Source: Verrucomicrobiota bacterium
Lineage (GTDB): Bacteria; Verrucomicrobiota; Verrucomicrobiia; Chthoniobacterales; UBA10450
Assembly (NCBI GenBank): GCA_003220075.1
Contig: QHRJ01000004.1
Location: 1 to 33,653, forward strand
DNA length: 33,653 nucleotides
Direction of reading: 5' to 3'
Below the pieces are notes generated by a model, which saw only the letters and a program-made list of their open reading frames with translations, was not told the origin of the DNA and made no database searches. Below, in pieces: positions 7,926 to 17,218 of the stretch (its first letter is position 1; each line of letters starts with the position of its first letter). Made by a program: the position numbers and the translations under genes.

Positions 7926-10900
7926 GTGGGTTCGAAGGTCGTCGAAAAAAATTGCGCCTCCCCGAAAGCTTTCGGAGCTGCGCGCGGGTGTGTCGAAATC
8001 CGCGGTGCTCGCCAGAATAACCTCAAAGGCATCGATCTCGATCTTCCGCTTGGAAAGCTGACCGTTGTCACTGGCCCGAGTGGAAGCGGAAAGTCTTCGC
8101 TCGCTTTCGACACAATCTATGCCGAAGGGCAGCGCCGCTACGTCGAAACCTTCAGTCCTTACATGCGGCAATTCCTCGAGCGCATGGATAAACCGCGGGT
8201 CGAGGACATTCGCGGAATTCCGCCAGCGATCGCGATCGAGCAATCGAACCTGGTAAAGACGTCACGCTCCAGCGTTGGCACCATCACGGAGATCAACGAT
8301 TTCTTGAAGCTATTTTGGACCCGCACGGCGCGCGCGTTCTGTCCAAGCTGCGGCCGCGAAATTCGCCCCGAAACGGCGAAGACGATCTCGGATCAAGTGC
8401 TCGCATTGTTCGCGGTTCGTCATTCAGAAGGTAACGCCGGTGCACAAACCATTCTCATCACCTTCTGGGTCGCCGTTTCGGCGAAGGCCAAACCGCGCGA
8501 GTTTTTCCAGTTTCTTCAGCAACAAGGCTACCTGCGTGTTTGGCTGAACAACAAAATCATCCGCGTAGATAGCGACGCAAAAGTCGAGCGCCTCGGCGCG
8601 CGCGTTCAAGTCATCCAGGATCGCATCGTCGTCAGCGAGGAAAATCGTGCGCGATTAACTGAGGCCATCGAGATAGCGCTTCGTTTCGGTAAGGGCAAAA
8701 TCAACGTCATTCCGTTTCCTGCGGAGGCAGGTGCGTCGCCTGCAATTTCGAAGACCGCGGTCGACGCGGCCGCCGCTACAGGTCACGAATTCCCATTCTC
8801 CACCGGCTGGCACTGCGCGCATTGCGATCTCGACATTCGACCGCCTACGTCGGGGCTTTTCAGCTTCAATAATCCACTTGGCGCGTGTCCGGAATGCCGT
8901 GGGTTCGGTCGCACCATCGCGATCGATCTGAATCGCGCGATTCCGGACCGATCCCTCTCGATCGCGCAAGGGGTGGTGCGCGTTTTTCGCGGGCAGGAAA
9001 TGGGCGAATCGCAAAAGGATCTGCTGCGTGCCTGTGCCCGCGAGGAGATCGATGTGCATAGGCCTTTCGAGGAACTGCCCAAGGCCGATCAGGATTTTGT
9101 CATTAACGGCGAGAAACATGCGGGCGAATACACCGATGACGATTACGAAAATAATCGCTGGTACGGAGTGCGCGGTTTCTTTCGCTGGCTCGAATCGAAG
9201 ACTTACAAAATGCACGTGCGCGTGCTGCTCAGTCGCTATCGCGCTTATGTAAAATGTCCAAGCTGTGACGGTGGACGCTACCAACCGGAGACGCTGAATT
9301 ACAAATTGGAGGGACGCGCGCCGTCGCGTCCCAAGAATGGTGCCGACAGCGCGGCGCCCTCCAAGCTCACTCTCCCCCAATTCGCCGCCCTCCCGATTTC
9401 TGACGCGCGCGATTTACTGGCGCACATCGAAATCGCGCCGGATGACAGCACTGCGGAAATGCTGCGCAACGAAATTTGCGCGCGACTCCGTTACCTTTGC
9501 GAAGTCGGCGTCGGTTATCTCACCCTCGATCGTTCCACTCGCACCCTGAGCGGCGGCGAAATGCAGCGGGTCAATCTCACCACCTGCCTCGGCGCGTCGC
9601 TCGTGAACACGCTCTTCGTCATGGACGAACCAAGCGTTGGATTGCATCCGCGCGACGTCGGGCGGCTCGTGCGAGTGATGCACAACCTGCGCGATAAAGG
9701 CAACACCTTGCTCGTGGTCGAGCACGATGAACAAATCATCCGCGCAGCGGACAATTTGATCGACATCGGCCCCGGTCGCGGCGAACGCGGTGGCGAGTTG
9801 GTCTTCATCGGTCCGCTCGATGAATTTGTAGGTAGATCCCTCACGCGCGATTACCTGAGCGGTCGCAAATCCATCCCGATCCCAAAATCACGGCGGAAAT
9901 TCACTTCTGTGGTCAAAATTGCCGGCGCGATTGAGCACAATCTCAAGAACGTCGATGTCGAAATCCCACTCGGAATTTTTACCGCCATTACTGGCGTTTC
10001 CGGCTCGGGAAAATCGACCCTGATTCAGGATATATTGTATCGAAATCTTTTGCGGGCGAAGGGCCAACCAAGCGAACACGAGCCGGGCGCATGCCGGAGA
10101 GTGACTGGCGCACATCGCTTCAACGAAATTGTCATGGTCGATCAATCGCCACTGGCGCGCACCCCGCGTTCGACGCCCATCTTGTATCTTGGGCTTTATG
10201 ATCGGGTGCGCGAACTTTTCGCCGCCTTGCCGGAAGCGCAGGCGCAAGGACTGACCGCGAGCGCATTTTCGTTCAATTCCGGGACCGGCCGTTGCGAACG
10301 TTGCAACGGCACCGGTTTCGAGAAAATCGAGATGCAGTTTTTGAGTGATCTTTATGTCCGTTGCGCGGAATGCGAAGGCAAACGCTTCCAGCCTCACGTG
10401 CTCAAAATTCAGCTCCACGGAAAATCGATTCACGATGTGCTCGAACTTACGGTTACGGAAGCGGCCGCCTGGTTTGCCCAGATCGGCGAGGGCGAAAGAT
10501 TATCCGACCCGCTGGAAGTTCTCGAAGAAGTCGGGCTTGGTTATCTTCGGCTTGGCCAACCGCTCAACACTTTGTCCGGAGGCGAATCGCAGCGTCTAAA
10601 ACTCGTTAGTCACCTTGCTGACACATCTGGGGTGGCGGGCGTGTCGCCTGCGAACAAAAACCGTGCAGCCGGCACGGCTGCCTCTACAGAAAAAACCGCG
10701 AATCTCTTTATCTTCGACGAACCAACCACCGGACTGCATTTCGATGATGTCGCGATTTTATTGCGATTGTTCCAGCGATTAATCGATGCCGGGCAGTCGC
10801 TCGTGGTGATCGAGCATAACCTCGAAGTGATTAAATGCGCCGACTGGATCATCGATCTCGGACCCGAAGCGGGCGAGGAGGGCGGTGAAGTTGTTGCCGT

Positions 10901-13871
10901 TGGAACACCAGAACAGATTGCGAAGGTTGAGCGCTCGCATACGGGAAGGTTCTTGAGGAGCGTCATCCCGAGCGCAGTCGAGGGATCCCGTCGCAAAAAC
11001 TTCAAGGTAACGCAACGGGATCCTTCGACTCCGCTGCGCTACGCTCAGGATGACGGGGAGGAATTTGCGTTACGCGTCGCGGAAGAGCCGTCCGGCAGAA
11101 TGCTCGCGCGCTCCCGACAAAATATCGCGAGCGGCGCCATCCAAATTCATGGCGCGCGCGAGCATAATTTGAAAAACATCGATGTCGCGATCCCGCGCGA
11201 CCAGATGGTCGTGATCACCGGCCTGAGCGGGTCAGGAAAATCAACGCTCGCTTTCGACATTTTGTTCTCGGAAGGCCAGCGCCGCTTTCTCGACAGCATG
11301 TCTCCCTATGCCCGACAATTCGTCGAGCAACTGGAAAAACCGGACGTCGATCTGGTCGAAGGGTTGCCGCCGAGCGTCGCGATCGAGCAGCGTGTCACAC
11401 GCGGGGGCGGGAAATCAACCGTCGCGACGGTGACGGAAGTTTATCATTTCCTGCGGTTGCTCTTTGCCAAAACCGGCACGCAATTCTGTCCGGATTGCAA
11501 TCTGCCGGTCGAAAAACAAACTCTGGCTGCAATCGTAAAACAAGTGGAGGCGGCCACCCGCCGTGGTCCACTCAAGGTGCTGGCGCCGCTGGTAAAGGCG
11601 CGCAAGGGGTTTCACACCGATGTCGCGCGTTGGGCGGAGCGCAATGGATTCGACGCCCTTTTGGTCGACGGGCAGCTCGTTCCGGTGGAGCAGTTCCGCA
11701 GGCTTGAGCGTTTCAAGGAACATACCATCGACGTCCTTGTCGGTGTAATCGACAAGAAGCGGATCGCCAAGGCGCGCAATCTCAGCCAGCGCGCGCTCGA
11801 GATTGGTCGCGGCACCGCCCGCCTCGTCGATGCGAAAAATCGAGTCACGGTCATGAGCACGGAGATGAGTTGTCCGGGTTGCGGGCGCGCCTTCGAAGAA
11901 CTCGATCCGCGATTGTTTTCATTCAATTCGCCGCACGGTGCCTGCGAAGAATGCGGCGGCTTTGGCGAAATCTGGAACCAATCGCTCCAAGTTGGCGGAA
12001 GCGAGGATGGCGAATCAGTCCTCGAAAACGAGCTGACCGCCGAACGTGAATCGGAATGGATCGACGAAAGTGAAGCGCAGATCTGCCCGGCTTGCCACGG
12101 CTCGCGTCTGAACGCGGTCGCGCGTCACGTGCGCGTGCAAAATATGACGATCGACGATTTTTCGGCGCTTTCCGCCGCCACTGCTGCCAAGCAAATCGGA
12201 CGATTAAAATTTAGCGGCAAACAAAAAACCATCGCGAACGAATTGATTCCGGAAATAGTGCAGCGCCTTCGATTCATGAAGAATGTCGGTCTCGGCTATT
12301 TGTCGTTAGGTCGATCGGCCAAGACTTTGAGTGGCGGTGAATCTCAGCGGATTCGCCTGGCGGCGCAGCTCGGCTCGAATTTGCGTGGCGTCCTCTACGT
12401 GCTGGATGAACCGACCATTGGTTTGCATCCGCGCGATAATGTGCGGCTGCTCGAGACGCTGGCCGCATTGCGCGCAAAAGGGAACTCACTCGTCATTGTC
12501 GAGCATGACGAAGCAACCATGCGTCGCGCCGACCACATCATTGATCTCGGCCCGCGCGCCGGGATTCACGGCGGCGAAGTTGTGGCCAGCGGATCGCTGC
12601 GTGAAATCGAGCGCGCGAAAGATTCCGAGACCGGACGTTGTCTAAAAACGCCGCTCTGCCATCCCATTCGCAAATCGCGGCGAAGCCTGCGCGCTGTTGC
12701 GAGTTGGGTCGAGATCAGGAATGCGCGGGCGAACAATCTGAAAAACATCGAGGTGAAGTTTCCCGTCGGTCGCTTGTCGGTCATCACCGGAATTTCCGGC
12801 AGCGGCAAATCCACCTTAATGGGCGACGTCCTTTTACCGGCCGTGCATGAGCAACTAAATCGAAAACGTCAACGCACCGGCGAGTTATTCGAGCGAGTTG
12901 AAGGCATGGAGGCGATCGATGCGGTTTACGAAGTCGATCAATCACCCATCGGGAAAACTTCGCGCTCGACCCCAGCAACCTACATCAAAGTCTTCGATGA
13001 GATTCGCAATCTTTACGCACAAGTTCCGGTTGCGCGCATGCGCGGTTACGGCCCGAGCCGGTTCTCCTTCAACGCCGAGGGCGGACGTTGCGAGTCGTGC
13101 AAGGGCCAGGGCATGATCAAATTGGAGATGAATTTTCTGCCGAGCACCTACGTGCCCTGTGAAGATTGCGGCGGGAAACGTTACAACGCCCAGACTCTCG
13201 AAGTTCTTTACCATGAAAAATCGATCGGGGACGTAATGGAAATGACGATCGAAGAAGCGGCCGAATTTTTCAAAGCCAACCCCAAGGTCGCGCGATCCCT
13301 TTCACTGCTCGTCGATACCGGACTCGGTTATCTAAAGCTGGGGCAGCCGAGCCCGACTTTGAGCGGCGGCGAAGCGCAACGGCTGAAGCTAGCGACTGAG
13401 CTAACCCGCGGGATCGGCCGCGTGCAAAACGAACGGATCCGTAAAATGCGCCGACCGAAATCGACGCTCTATCTACTAGAGGAACCGACGATTGGGTTGC
13501 ACATGGCCGATGTTGAATTGCTGCTGAACTTGCTGCACCGGCTGGTAGATGACGGTCATACCGTCATCGTGATTGAGCACAATCTCAGCGTAATCGCGGA
13601 AGCGGATTACATTGTCGATATCGGTCCGGAAGCCGGCGAGGCCGGCGGTGAGATCGTTGCCACCGGGACACCGGAGCAGGTCGCAAAAAGCCGGCTGAGC
13701 CGCACCGCGCCATTCTTGCGGGAAGTTCTGGCGACGAAGAATGACGGCGCCGTAAGACCGAGCTGGCGCAAGAACGGAGAACCCTCACCTGGCGCTTCGC
13801 GTACGGTCTCCCGCCGGAATTCCCAAGACACCCGCGACCTATGTCCTCCTCTCCCTGTGGGAGAGGATTGA
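7926..13871 (+). CDS. uvrA: Double-length excinuclease ABC subunit UvrA (tandem fusion, four ABC modules)
   Basis: Damage-recognition ATPase of nucleotide excision repair, working with UvrB and UvrC. At 1981 residues it is about twice the usual 940. Each half is a full UvrA. Walker A motifs: GPSGSGKSS (near 50), GVSGSGKST (690), GLSGSGKST (1100), GISGSGKST (1621). ABC signatures of LSGGExQR type lie near 540, 882, 1468 and 1811. Each half has both zinc-binding regions (for example CAHC...CPEC and CERC...CAEC in the first; CPGC...CEEC and CESC...CEDC in the second). The last Walker B reads [12 protein letters not shown], with Glu where Asp is usual. Chlamydial UvrA has the same doubled layout. 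Four in-frame repeat insertions (around 265-285, 461-480, 902-922, 1012-1044) and a repeat-derived C-terminus explain much of the extra length. The GTG/ATG choice was not re-examined beyond the track start. Confidence 0.95.
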   Translation: MGSKVVEKNCASPKAFGAARGCVEIRGARQNNLKGIDLDLPLGKLTVVTGPSGSGKSSLAFDTIYAEGQRRYVETFSPYMRQFLERMDKPRVEDIRGIPPAIAIEQSNLVKTSRSSVGTITEINDFLKLFWTRTARAFCPSCGREIRPETAKTISDQVLALFAVRHSEGNAGAQTILITFWVAVSAKAKPREFFQFLQQQGYLRVWLNNKIIRVDSDAKVERLGARVQVIQDRIVVSEENRARLTEAIEIALRFGKGKINVIPFPAEAGASPAISKTAVDAAAATGHEFPFSTGWHCAHCDLDIRPPTSGLFSFNNPLGACPECRGFGRTIAIDLNRAIPDRSLSIAQGVVRVFRGQEMGESQKDLLRACAREEIDVHRPFEELPKADQDFVINGEKHAGEYTDDDYENNRWYGVRGFFRWLESKTYKMHVRVLLSRYRAYVKCPSCDGGRYQPETLNYKLEGRAPSRPKNGADSAAPSKLTLPQFAALPISDARDLLAHIEIAPDDSTAEMLRNEICARLRYLCEVGVGYLTLDRSTRTLSGGEMQRVNLTTCLGASLVNTLFVMDEPSVGLHPRDVGRLVRVMHNLRDKGNTLLVVEHDEQIIRAADNLIDIGPGRGERGGELVFIGPLDEFVGRSLTRDYLSGRKSIPIPKSRRKFTSVVKIAGAIEHNLKNVDVEIPLGIFTAITGVSGSGKSTLIQDILYRNLLRAKGQPSEHEPGACRRVTGAHRFNEIVMVDQSPLARTPRSTPILYLGLYDRVRELFAALPEAQAQGLTASAFSFNSGTGRCERCNGTGFEKIEMQFLSDLYVRCAECEGKRFQPHVLKIQLHGKSIHDVLELTVTEAAAWFAQIGEGERLSDPLEVLEEVGLGYLRLGQPLNTLSGGESQRLKLVSHLADTSGVAGVSPANKNRAAGTAASTEKTANLFIFDEPTTGLHFDDVAILLRLFQRLIDAGQSLVVIEHNLEVIKCADWIIDLGPEAGEEGGEVVAVGTPEQIAKVERSHTGRFLRSVIPSAVEGSRRKNFKVTQRDPSTPLRYAQDDGEEFALRVAEEPSGRMLARSRQNIASGAIQIHGAREHNLKNIDVAIPRDQMVVITGLSGSGKSTLAFDILFSEGQRRFLDSMSPYARQFVEQLEKPDVDLVEGLPPSVAIEQRVTRGGGKSTVATVTEVYHFLRLLFAKTGTQFCPDCNLPVEKQTLAAIVKQVEAATRRGPLKVLAPLVKARKGFHTDVARWAERNGFDALLVDGQLVPVEQFRRLERFKEHTIDVLVGVIDKKRIAKARNLSQRALEIGRGTARLVDAKNRVTVMSTEMSCPGCGRAFEELDPRLFSFNSPHGACEECGGFGEIWNQSLQVGGSEDGESVLENELTAERESEWIDESEAQICPACHGSRLNAVARHVRVQNMTIDDFSALSAATAAKQIGRLKFSGKQKTIANELIPEIVQRLRFMKNVGLGYLSLGRSAKTLSGGESQRIRLAAQLGSNLRGVLYVLDEPTIGLHPRDNVRLLETLAALRAKGNSLVIVEHDEATMRRADHIIDLGPRAGIHGGEVVASGSLREIERAKDSETGRCLKTPLCHPIRKSRRSLRAVASWVEIRNARANNLKNIEVKFPVGRLSVITGISGSGKSTLMGDVLLPAVHEQLNRKRQRTGELFERVEGMEAIDAVYEVDQSPIGKTSRSTPATYIKVFDEIRNLYAQVPVARMRGYGPSRFSFNAEGGRCESCKGQGMIKLEMNFLPSTYVPCEDCGGKRYNAQTLEVLYHEKSIGDVMEMTIEEAAEFFKANPKVARSLSLLVDTGLGYLKLGQPSPTLSGGEAQRLKLATELTRGIGRVQNERIRKMRRPKSTLYLLEEPTIGLHMADVELLLNLLHRLVDDGHTVIVIEHNLSVIAEADYIVDIGPEAGEAGGEIVATGTPEQVAKSRLSRTAPFLREVLATKNDGAVRPSWRKNGEPSPGASRTVSRRNSQDTRDLCPPLPVGED
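8719..8781. repeat. In-frame repeat insertion in uvrA (TGTAG family, copy C2)
   Basis: GC-rich stretch starting CCTGCGGAGGCAGGTGCG and ending GCGGCCGCCGCTACAGG, with internal palindromes (GCAGG...CCTGC; GACCGCGGTC). It encodes a low-complexity Ala/Ser segment ([11 protein letters not shown]...AAAATG) just before the CAHC zinc motif, where ordinary UvrA has only a short link. The end GCCGCTACA matches the end of the intergenic copy at 21690-21747. The borders are approximate. Confidence 0.55.
9306..9364. repeat. In-frame palindromic insertion in uvrA (GGAGGG ends, copy H1)
   Basis: TTGGAGGG (9306-9313) and CCCTCCAA (9357-9364) are perfect inverted ends. GACGCG...CGCGTC lies inside. It encodes [20 protein letters not shown] between the conserved [14 protein letters not shown] region and [14 protein letters not shown], where other UvrA proteins have a short link. 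The reading frame is intact. Confidence 0.65.
10629..10690. repeat. In-frame repeat insertion in uvrA (TGTAG family, copy C3)
   Basis: Stretch GGGGTGGCGGGCGTGTCGCC ... CACGGCTGCCTCTACAG between the second ABC signature ([11 protein letters not shown]) and its Walker B ([12 protein letters not shown]). These two motifs are normally about 20 residues closer. It translates as [21 protein letters not shown]. The CTCTACA end and CAGGCGACACGCC core resemble copies C2 and C4. Confidence 0.65.
10961..11055. repeat. In-frame palindromic element in uvrA (TCATCCCGAGCG family, copy A1)
   Basis: CGTCATCCCGAGCG at the left pairs with CGCTCAGGATGACG at the right (13 of 14), followed inward by AGTCGAGGGATCCCG against CGGGATCCTTCGACT (14 of 15). 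The element is 95 bp and lies in the linker between the two UvrA halves, translated as [14 protein letters not shown]... and ...RYAQDDGE. Five further copies of the family are in this window. Confidence 0.9.
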
Positions 13872-13879
13872 GGTGAGGG
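13782..13879. repeat. Palindromic element forming the uvrA 3' end (CCCTCACCT family, copy D1)
   Basis: CCCTCACCT (13782-13790) and AGGTGAGGG (13871-13879) are perfect inverted ends. A perfect hairpin CCTCTCCC-TGT-GGGAGAGG lies at 13848-13866. The last roughly 30 codons of uvrA and its stop codon fall inside the element, so the protein's C-terminus is repeat-derived. A short relative occurs at 33150-33190. Confidence 0.85.
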
Positions 13880-13939
13880 CGTACTATCGGCCCGCTCCTT
13901 TTTGTTTGCGCGGCGTAGAGGCGGCGACAAACTGAATTC

Positions 13940-14407
13940 GTGACCGAATTCTTCGCCAGCTATGATACCGGCGAATTTTACGATGAGATGTTTGCCGCGC
14001 CGGGCCAGGCCCGGCCTCATTACCAGCGGCTGCTGCAACGTTTCACCGAACTGACCGAAGGAGAATTCGATCGCAAACGTGACCTGGCCGCGCTCACTCT
14101 CTTGCGCCAGGGCGTCACCTTCACGGTTTACAACGATGCCCAGGGGACCGAGCGGATTTTTCCATTCGATCTCATCCCGCGAATTATTTCGGGAGAGGAA
14201 TGGAAAAAAATTGAGCGCGGTTTGGAGCAGCGAATCACCGCGCTCAATCTTTTTCTGCACGACATCTATCACGGTCAATCCATTCTGCGCGATGGCGTGA
14301 TTCCGAAAGATTACGTCTGGCGGGCCGCGCACTTTCGTCCGGAGTTCGCCAGGTCATGCGCCGGGTCTTTCCAAATTTGTTCGCGCAACACCGTGTCCGG
14401 CCGGTAG
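13940..14407 (+). pseudogene. Circularly permuted ATP-grasp protein, 5' fragment of a broken gene
   Basis: N-terminal part of a circularly permuted ATP-grasp protein (DUF404/DUF407 type), a family of predicted peptide-ligase-like enzymes encoded beside alpha-E proteins. The GTG start gives MTEFFASYDTGEFYDEMF, and the family pattern continues normally through [23 protein letters not shown] and HFRPEF (near residue 137). After that the frame leaves the family. From memory of the family, about 45 residues should follow (a stretch including VLEDN, PSG and LENR), then the text found in the next frame at about 14352. A deletion of roughly 140 bp that is not a multiple of three best explains this. 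The missing segment includes nucleotide-binding residues, so the product is probably non-functional. Confidence 0.75.
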
Positions 14408-15252
14408 AAGATTACAGCCAGGAGCTCCTCAACGTTCTGCGTTATATCGCGCCGGCAGGGAAAACGAATCCCACCGTCGTGCTCCTTACGCCGGGCATCC
14501 ACAACTCCGCCTATTACGAGCATTCGTTTCTCGCGCGTTCCATGGGAATTGAAATTGTGGAGGGCCGCGATCTCATTGCGCGCGATGGAAAAATTTTCAT
14601 GCGCACGACCAAAGGCCTGCAGCCGGTCGACGTTATTTATCGCCGAATTAATGACGATTTTCTTGATCCAAAGGTTTTTCGAAAAGATTCGGGACTTGGC
14701 GTTCCTGGATTGGTCGATGCCTATCGCAAAGGAAATGTCAGTCTGGCGAATTCCATCGGCACTGGGATCGCAGACGACAAAGTCATCTATCACTTCGTGC
14801 CGAAAATGATCCGCTACTATCTCGATCAGGAGGCGATTCTGCCGAACGTCGATACCTATCTGGCGGCGGACGATACCGATCGCGCATTCATTTTGGACAA
14901 TCTGGAAAAGCTTGTCGTCAAAGCAGCCAACGAAAGCGGCGGCTATGGCATGCTGGTCGGCTCACATTCCACCGAGTCGGAGCGCGAAAAATTTCGGGGA
15001 CGCATTCGAAAGGAACCGCGCAATTACATTGCCCAGCCTATCATTCCGCTCTCGCGCTCGCCCGCCTTCGATGAAGGCGTCATCCGTGGGCGACACGTTG
15101 ATTTGCGTCCCTACATTTTATCGGGGGAGAAAATCAAAATCATTCCCGGCGCGCTTACCCGGGTGGCGTTGTGCGAAGGATCATTGGTGGTGAACTCATC
15201 GCAAGGTGGCGGGAGCAAGGATACCTGGGTGCTCGAAGAGGAGATGGAGTAA
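14356..15252 (+). pseudogene. Circularly permuted ATP-grasp protein, 3' fragment of a broken gene
   Basis: C-terminal part of the same ATP-grasp gene in another frame. The homology resumes just before the nominal ATG, with CGCCAGGTCATG reading RQVM, then [19 protein letters not shown]. It continues with conserved [73 protein letters not shown] and the C-terminal signature [17 protein letters not shown]. All of these are well preserved, which suggests recent damage or an assembly deletion rather than long decay. The ATG at 14356 is an internal methionine of the original protein, so a separate functional product starting here is unlikely. The alpha-E partner gene follows. Confidence 0.75.
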
Positions 15253-15315
15253 TGCCAATGCGACGAATCGTCTCTTCCCTTGCTCCACTACTCCATTACT
15301 CCATTACTCCACCTT
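15246..15315. repeat. Short tandem TCCATTAC repeats with inverted partner
   Basis: Four imperfect 8-bp units (TCCACTAC, TCCATTAC, TCCATTAC, TCCACCTT; 15284-15315) precede the alpha-E start codon. GGAGTAATG (15246-15254), overlapping the ATP-grasp stop, is the exact reverse complement of CATTACTCC (15302-15310). The spacer can form a hairpin. This also argues against the upstream ATG at 15280 as a real start. Confidence 0.7.
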
Positions 15316-15318
15316 GGT

Positions 15319-16293
15319 ATGCTTAGCCGCGTCGCTAATTCCCTTTTCTGGATGAGCCGCTATATCGAGCGCGCGGAAAATAATGCCCGCATCGCCGACG
15401 CAAATTTGCAATTGCTCCTCGATCTCGAAAACACGCGCGATCCCGACACTCAGCAGCAATGGAATCCGATCATCAGTTCGCTGGAAGAAAACGAACTCTT
15501 CACCTCGCTCTATCAAAACCCCGATGGCCAGGCCGCAGTCGATTTCGTCTGTCTGCAACGCCAGAACCCGAACTCAGTTTACGCCTGTCTCGCGGCCGCC
15601 CGCGAAAACGCGCGCACGGTGCGCGAACAAATTTCGAGCGAAATGTGGGAACACATCAATCGTCTCTACCTTTTCATCAAAGGCGAGACCGGGAAAAAGA
15701 TGCTTCGTCTGAGTCCCTACGAATTTTTCCGGCGCATTATTACGGGCTCACATCTAATCCAGGGAATCGCCGATGCGACCATGACGCACAGCGAAGGCTG
15801 GGATTTCATTCGCATCGGAAGATTTCTCGAACGCGCCGACAACACCTCGCGCATTCTCGACGTCAAATATCATCTCCTTTTGCCTTCGGGAGAAAAAGTC
15901 GGTGGCAACATCGATACCGTCCAATGGATGTCGGTCCTGAAATCGTGCAGTGCGCTCGAGGCTTACCGCAAGGTTTACGTCGGCCAGGTCGCCCCCTGGA
16001 AGGTGGCGGAATTTTTGATCGCCCACCCCGAATTTCCCCGGTCCATCCGCTTCAGCGTCGAGTCTCTTGATGCTGCCCTTCATCGCATTTCCGGCTCACC
16101 CGAGACGAATTACGCCAATGAAGCAGAACGTCTTTCCGGCCGCTTACGTTACGATCTCAATTTTGTTACGATAGGCGACATCTTCGAATACGGCCTGCAT
16201 CAGTATCTCATTCTCACCCAAAAACGTCTGGCCGAAATAAGCAGCGCCCTTTTCGAAATCTATTGTGCCACCAACGAAACGATTTCGGTTTGA
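15319..16293 (+). CDS. Alpha-E domain-containing protein (DUF403)
   Basis: Alpha-helical protein almost always encoded beside circularly permuted ATP-grasp genes, with a proposed but unproven role in peptide synthesis or modification. Seen: the canonical N-terminus MLSRVANSLFWMSRYIERAEN, then MWEHINRLYLFI, and GWDFIRIGRFLERADNTSRILD near residue 170. At 324 residues it is normal length. The track start at 15280 adds 13 residues that are translated repeat, so the ATG at 15319 is chosen. The gene looks intact although its ATP-grasp partner is broken. No transglutaminase-like gene, the usual third member, is next to it. Confidence 0.9.
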   Translation: MLSRVANSLFWMSRYIERAENNARIADANLQLLLDLENTRDPDTQQQWNPIISSLEENELFTSLYQNPDGQAAVDFVCLQRQNPNSVYACLAAARENARTVREQISSEMWEHINRLYLFIKGETGKKMLRLSPYEFFRRIITGSHLIQGIADATMTHSEGWDFIRIGRFLERADNTSRILDVKYHLLLPSGEKVGGNIDTVQWMSVLKSCSALEAYRKVYVGQVAPWKVAEFLIAHPEFPRSIRFSVESLDAALHRISGSPETNYANEAERLSGRLRYDLNFVTIGDIFEYGLHQYLILTQKRLAEISSALFEIYCATNETISV

Positions 16294-16325
16294 CCAACCA
16301 GTGCCTGGCGGGACTTTACCTTATC

Positions 16326-16511
16326 GTGAAGACGTGGTATTTCGCTTTGCTCGCGTGCGGAATTGTTTCCTTTAGCGGTTGCGCTACCGATGAAGAATTC
16401 AACGCCGGTGAGGCAGTGAAAACGCGCGAGGCCATTCCCGGCGAAGTGAACCCGAATGCGCCCGACGCGTCGCAACAGCAAGTGCGCACCCAGCCTGGCT
16501 TTAACTTTTGA
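16326..16511 (+). CDS. Small predicted lipoprotein
   Basis: A 61-residue protein with a classical lipoprotein signal: basic start VKTWY, hydrophobic core FALLACGIVSF, and lipobox FSGC with the acylated Cys near residue 19. The mature part is only about 40 residues, polar and Pro/Gln-rich. The GTG at 16326 is chosen because it places the signal sequence at the N-terminus; the longer track start at 16263 overlaps the end of the alpha-E gene. Function unknown. Confidence 0.6.
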   Translation: MKTWYFALLACGIVSFSGCATDEEFNAGEAVKTREAIPGEVNPNAPDASQQQVRTQPGFNF

Positions 16512-16699
16512 CCGACCGCCGATCGAGGTACATCCGAGCACCCTGCCTCGCTCGCAAAAAATCTGCTACCGCTAGCACGTTGAAAAGCGCGCCGAAGCAT
16601 CCCGGCAAGTTTTTATATTTCTCCTCCATGCCAAATCTTGAGAGATCACACGGTCCATTTTCCTCTTTAGCATCGTCGCCATTAATGTAACCAACTTCT
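16512..16699. other. Intergenic region upstream of the SET-domain gene
   Basis: About 190 bp with no supported plus-strand gene. A minus-strand ORF (ATG at 16629 reading MEEKYKNLPGCFGALFN, stop at 16501) has a plausible hydrophobic composition but no clear ribosome binding site, and it overlaps the lipoprotein gene. I do not call it. The promoter of the SET gene should lie here. Confidence 0.3.
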
Positions 16700-17218
16700 G
16701 TGAAGGAAACTCCTCTTTCCTGGCGCTCGCCCAAAACCGAAGTGCGGCAAAGTCCAGTTCACGGAAAAGGGCTATTTGCTGTCGCCGATATTGCCGAAGG
16801 CGAGATAGTGATGATCAAGGGCGGTCACATCGTCAGTCGCGACTTTCTGGAGCGCGAAGTTACGCTCCGGCTTGGCCCGGTGGAGATCCAGATTGACGAC
16901 GATTTATTCATCGCGCCGGTTACACAGGAGGAACGCGAAGGTTCCATGCTCTACAGTAATCATTCCTGCGACGCCAACCTCGGCCTGCGCGGTAACATCA
17001 TCTTTGTCGCCATTCGCGATATTCGTGCCGGGGAAGAATTGACCCACGACTGGTGCATGACGGACGACGACAGCTACGAAATGGAATGCAAATGCGGTTC
17101 GCCCAATTGCCGTCGCATTCTTACCGGCAAAGATTGGCAGCGGCCGGAATTGCAAGCCCGCTATCACGGTTATTTCGCTACTTACCTTGCCGATAAGATT
17201 GCGGCACGCGCTCGCTGA
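16700..17218 (+). CDS. SET domain-containing protein
   Basis: Predicted protein-lysine methyltransferase of the SET family. Seen: 172 residues with the N-terminal HGKGLFA motif (about 22-28), the cofactor-binding NHSCDAN (about 93-99), the GEELTHDW motif (about 115-122), and a post-SET-like CKCGSPNCR (about 132-140) whose cysteines could bind zinc. Essentially the whole protein is the domain, as is usual for small bacterial SET proteins. The start is a GTG at 16700 with GTGAAGGAA. The substrate is unknown; there are no histone-like genes nearby. Bacterial copies are often considered acquired by transfer, but base composition here matches the neighbours by eye. Confidence 0.88.
   Translation: MKETPLSWRSPKTEVRQSPVHGKGLFAVADIAEGEIVMIKGGHIVSRDFLEREVTLRLGPVEIQIDDDLFIAPVTQEEREGSMLYSNHSCDANLGLRGNIIFVAIRDIRAGEELTHDWCMTDDDSYEMECKCGSPNCRRILTGKDWQRPELQARYHGYFATYLADKIAARAR

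Noticed and set aside
15284-15315. Possible CRISPR-like short tandem repeats
   Set aside because: Units are only 8 bp and contiguous, with no spacers and no cas genes in the window; it is a simple tandem repeat.
16501-16734. Minus-strand 77-residue ORF (MEEKYKNLPGCFGALFN from an internal ATG)
   Set aside because: Plausible composition, but it overlaps the lipoprotein and SET genes at both ends, has no ribosome binding site and no recognised homolog.
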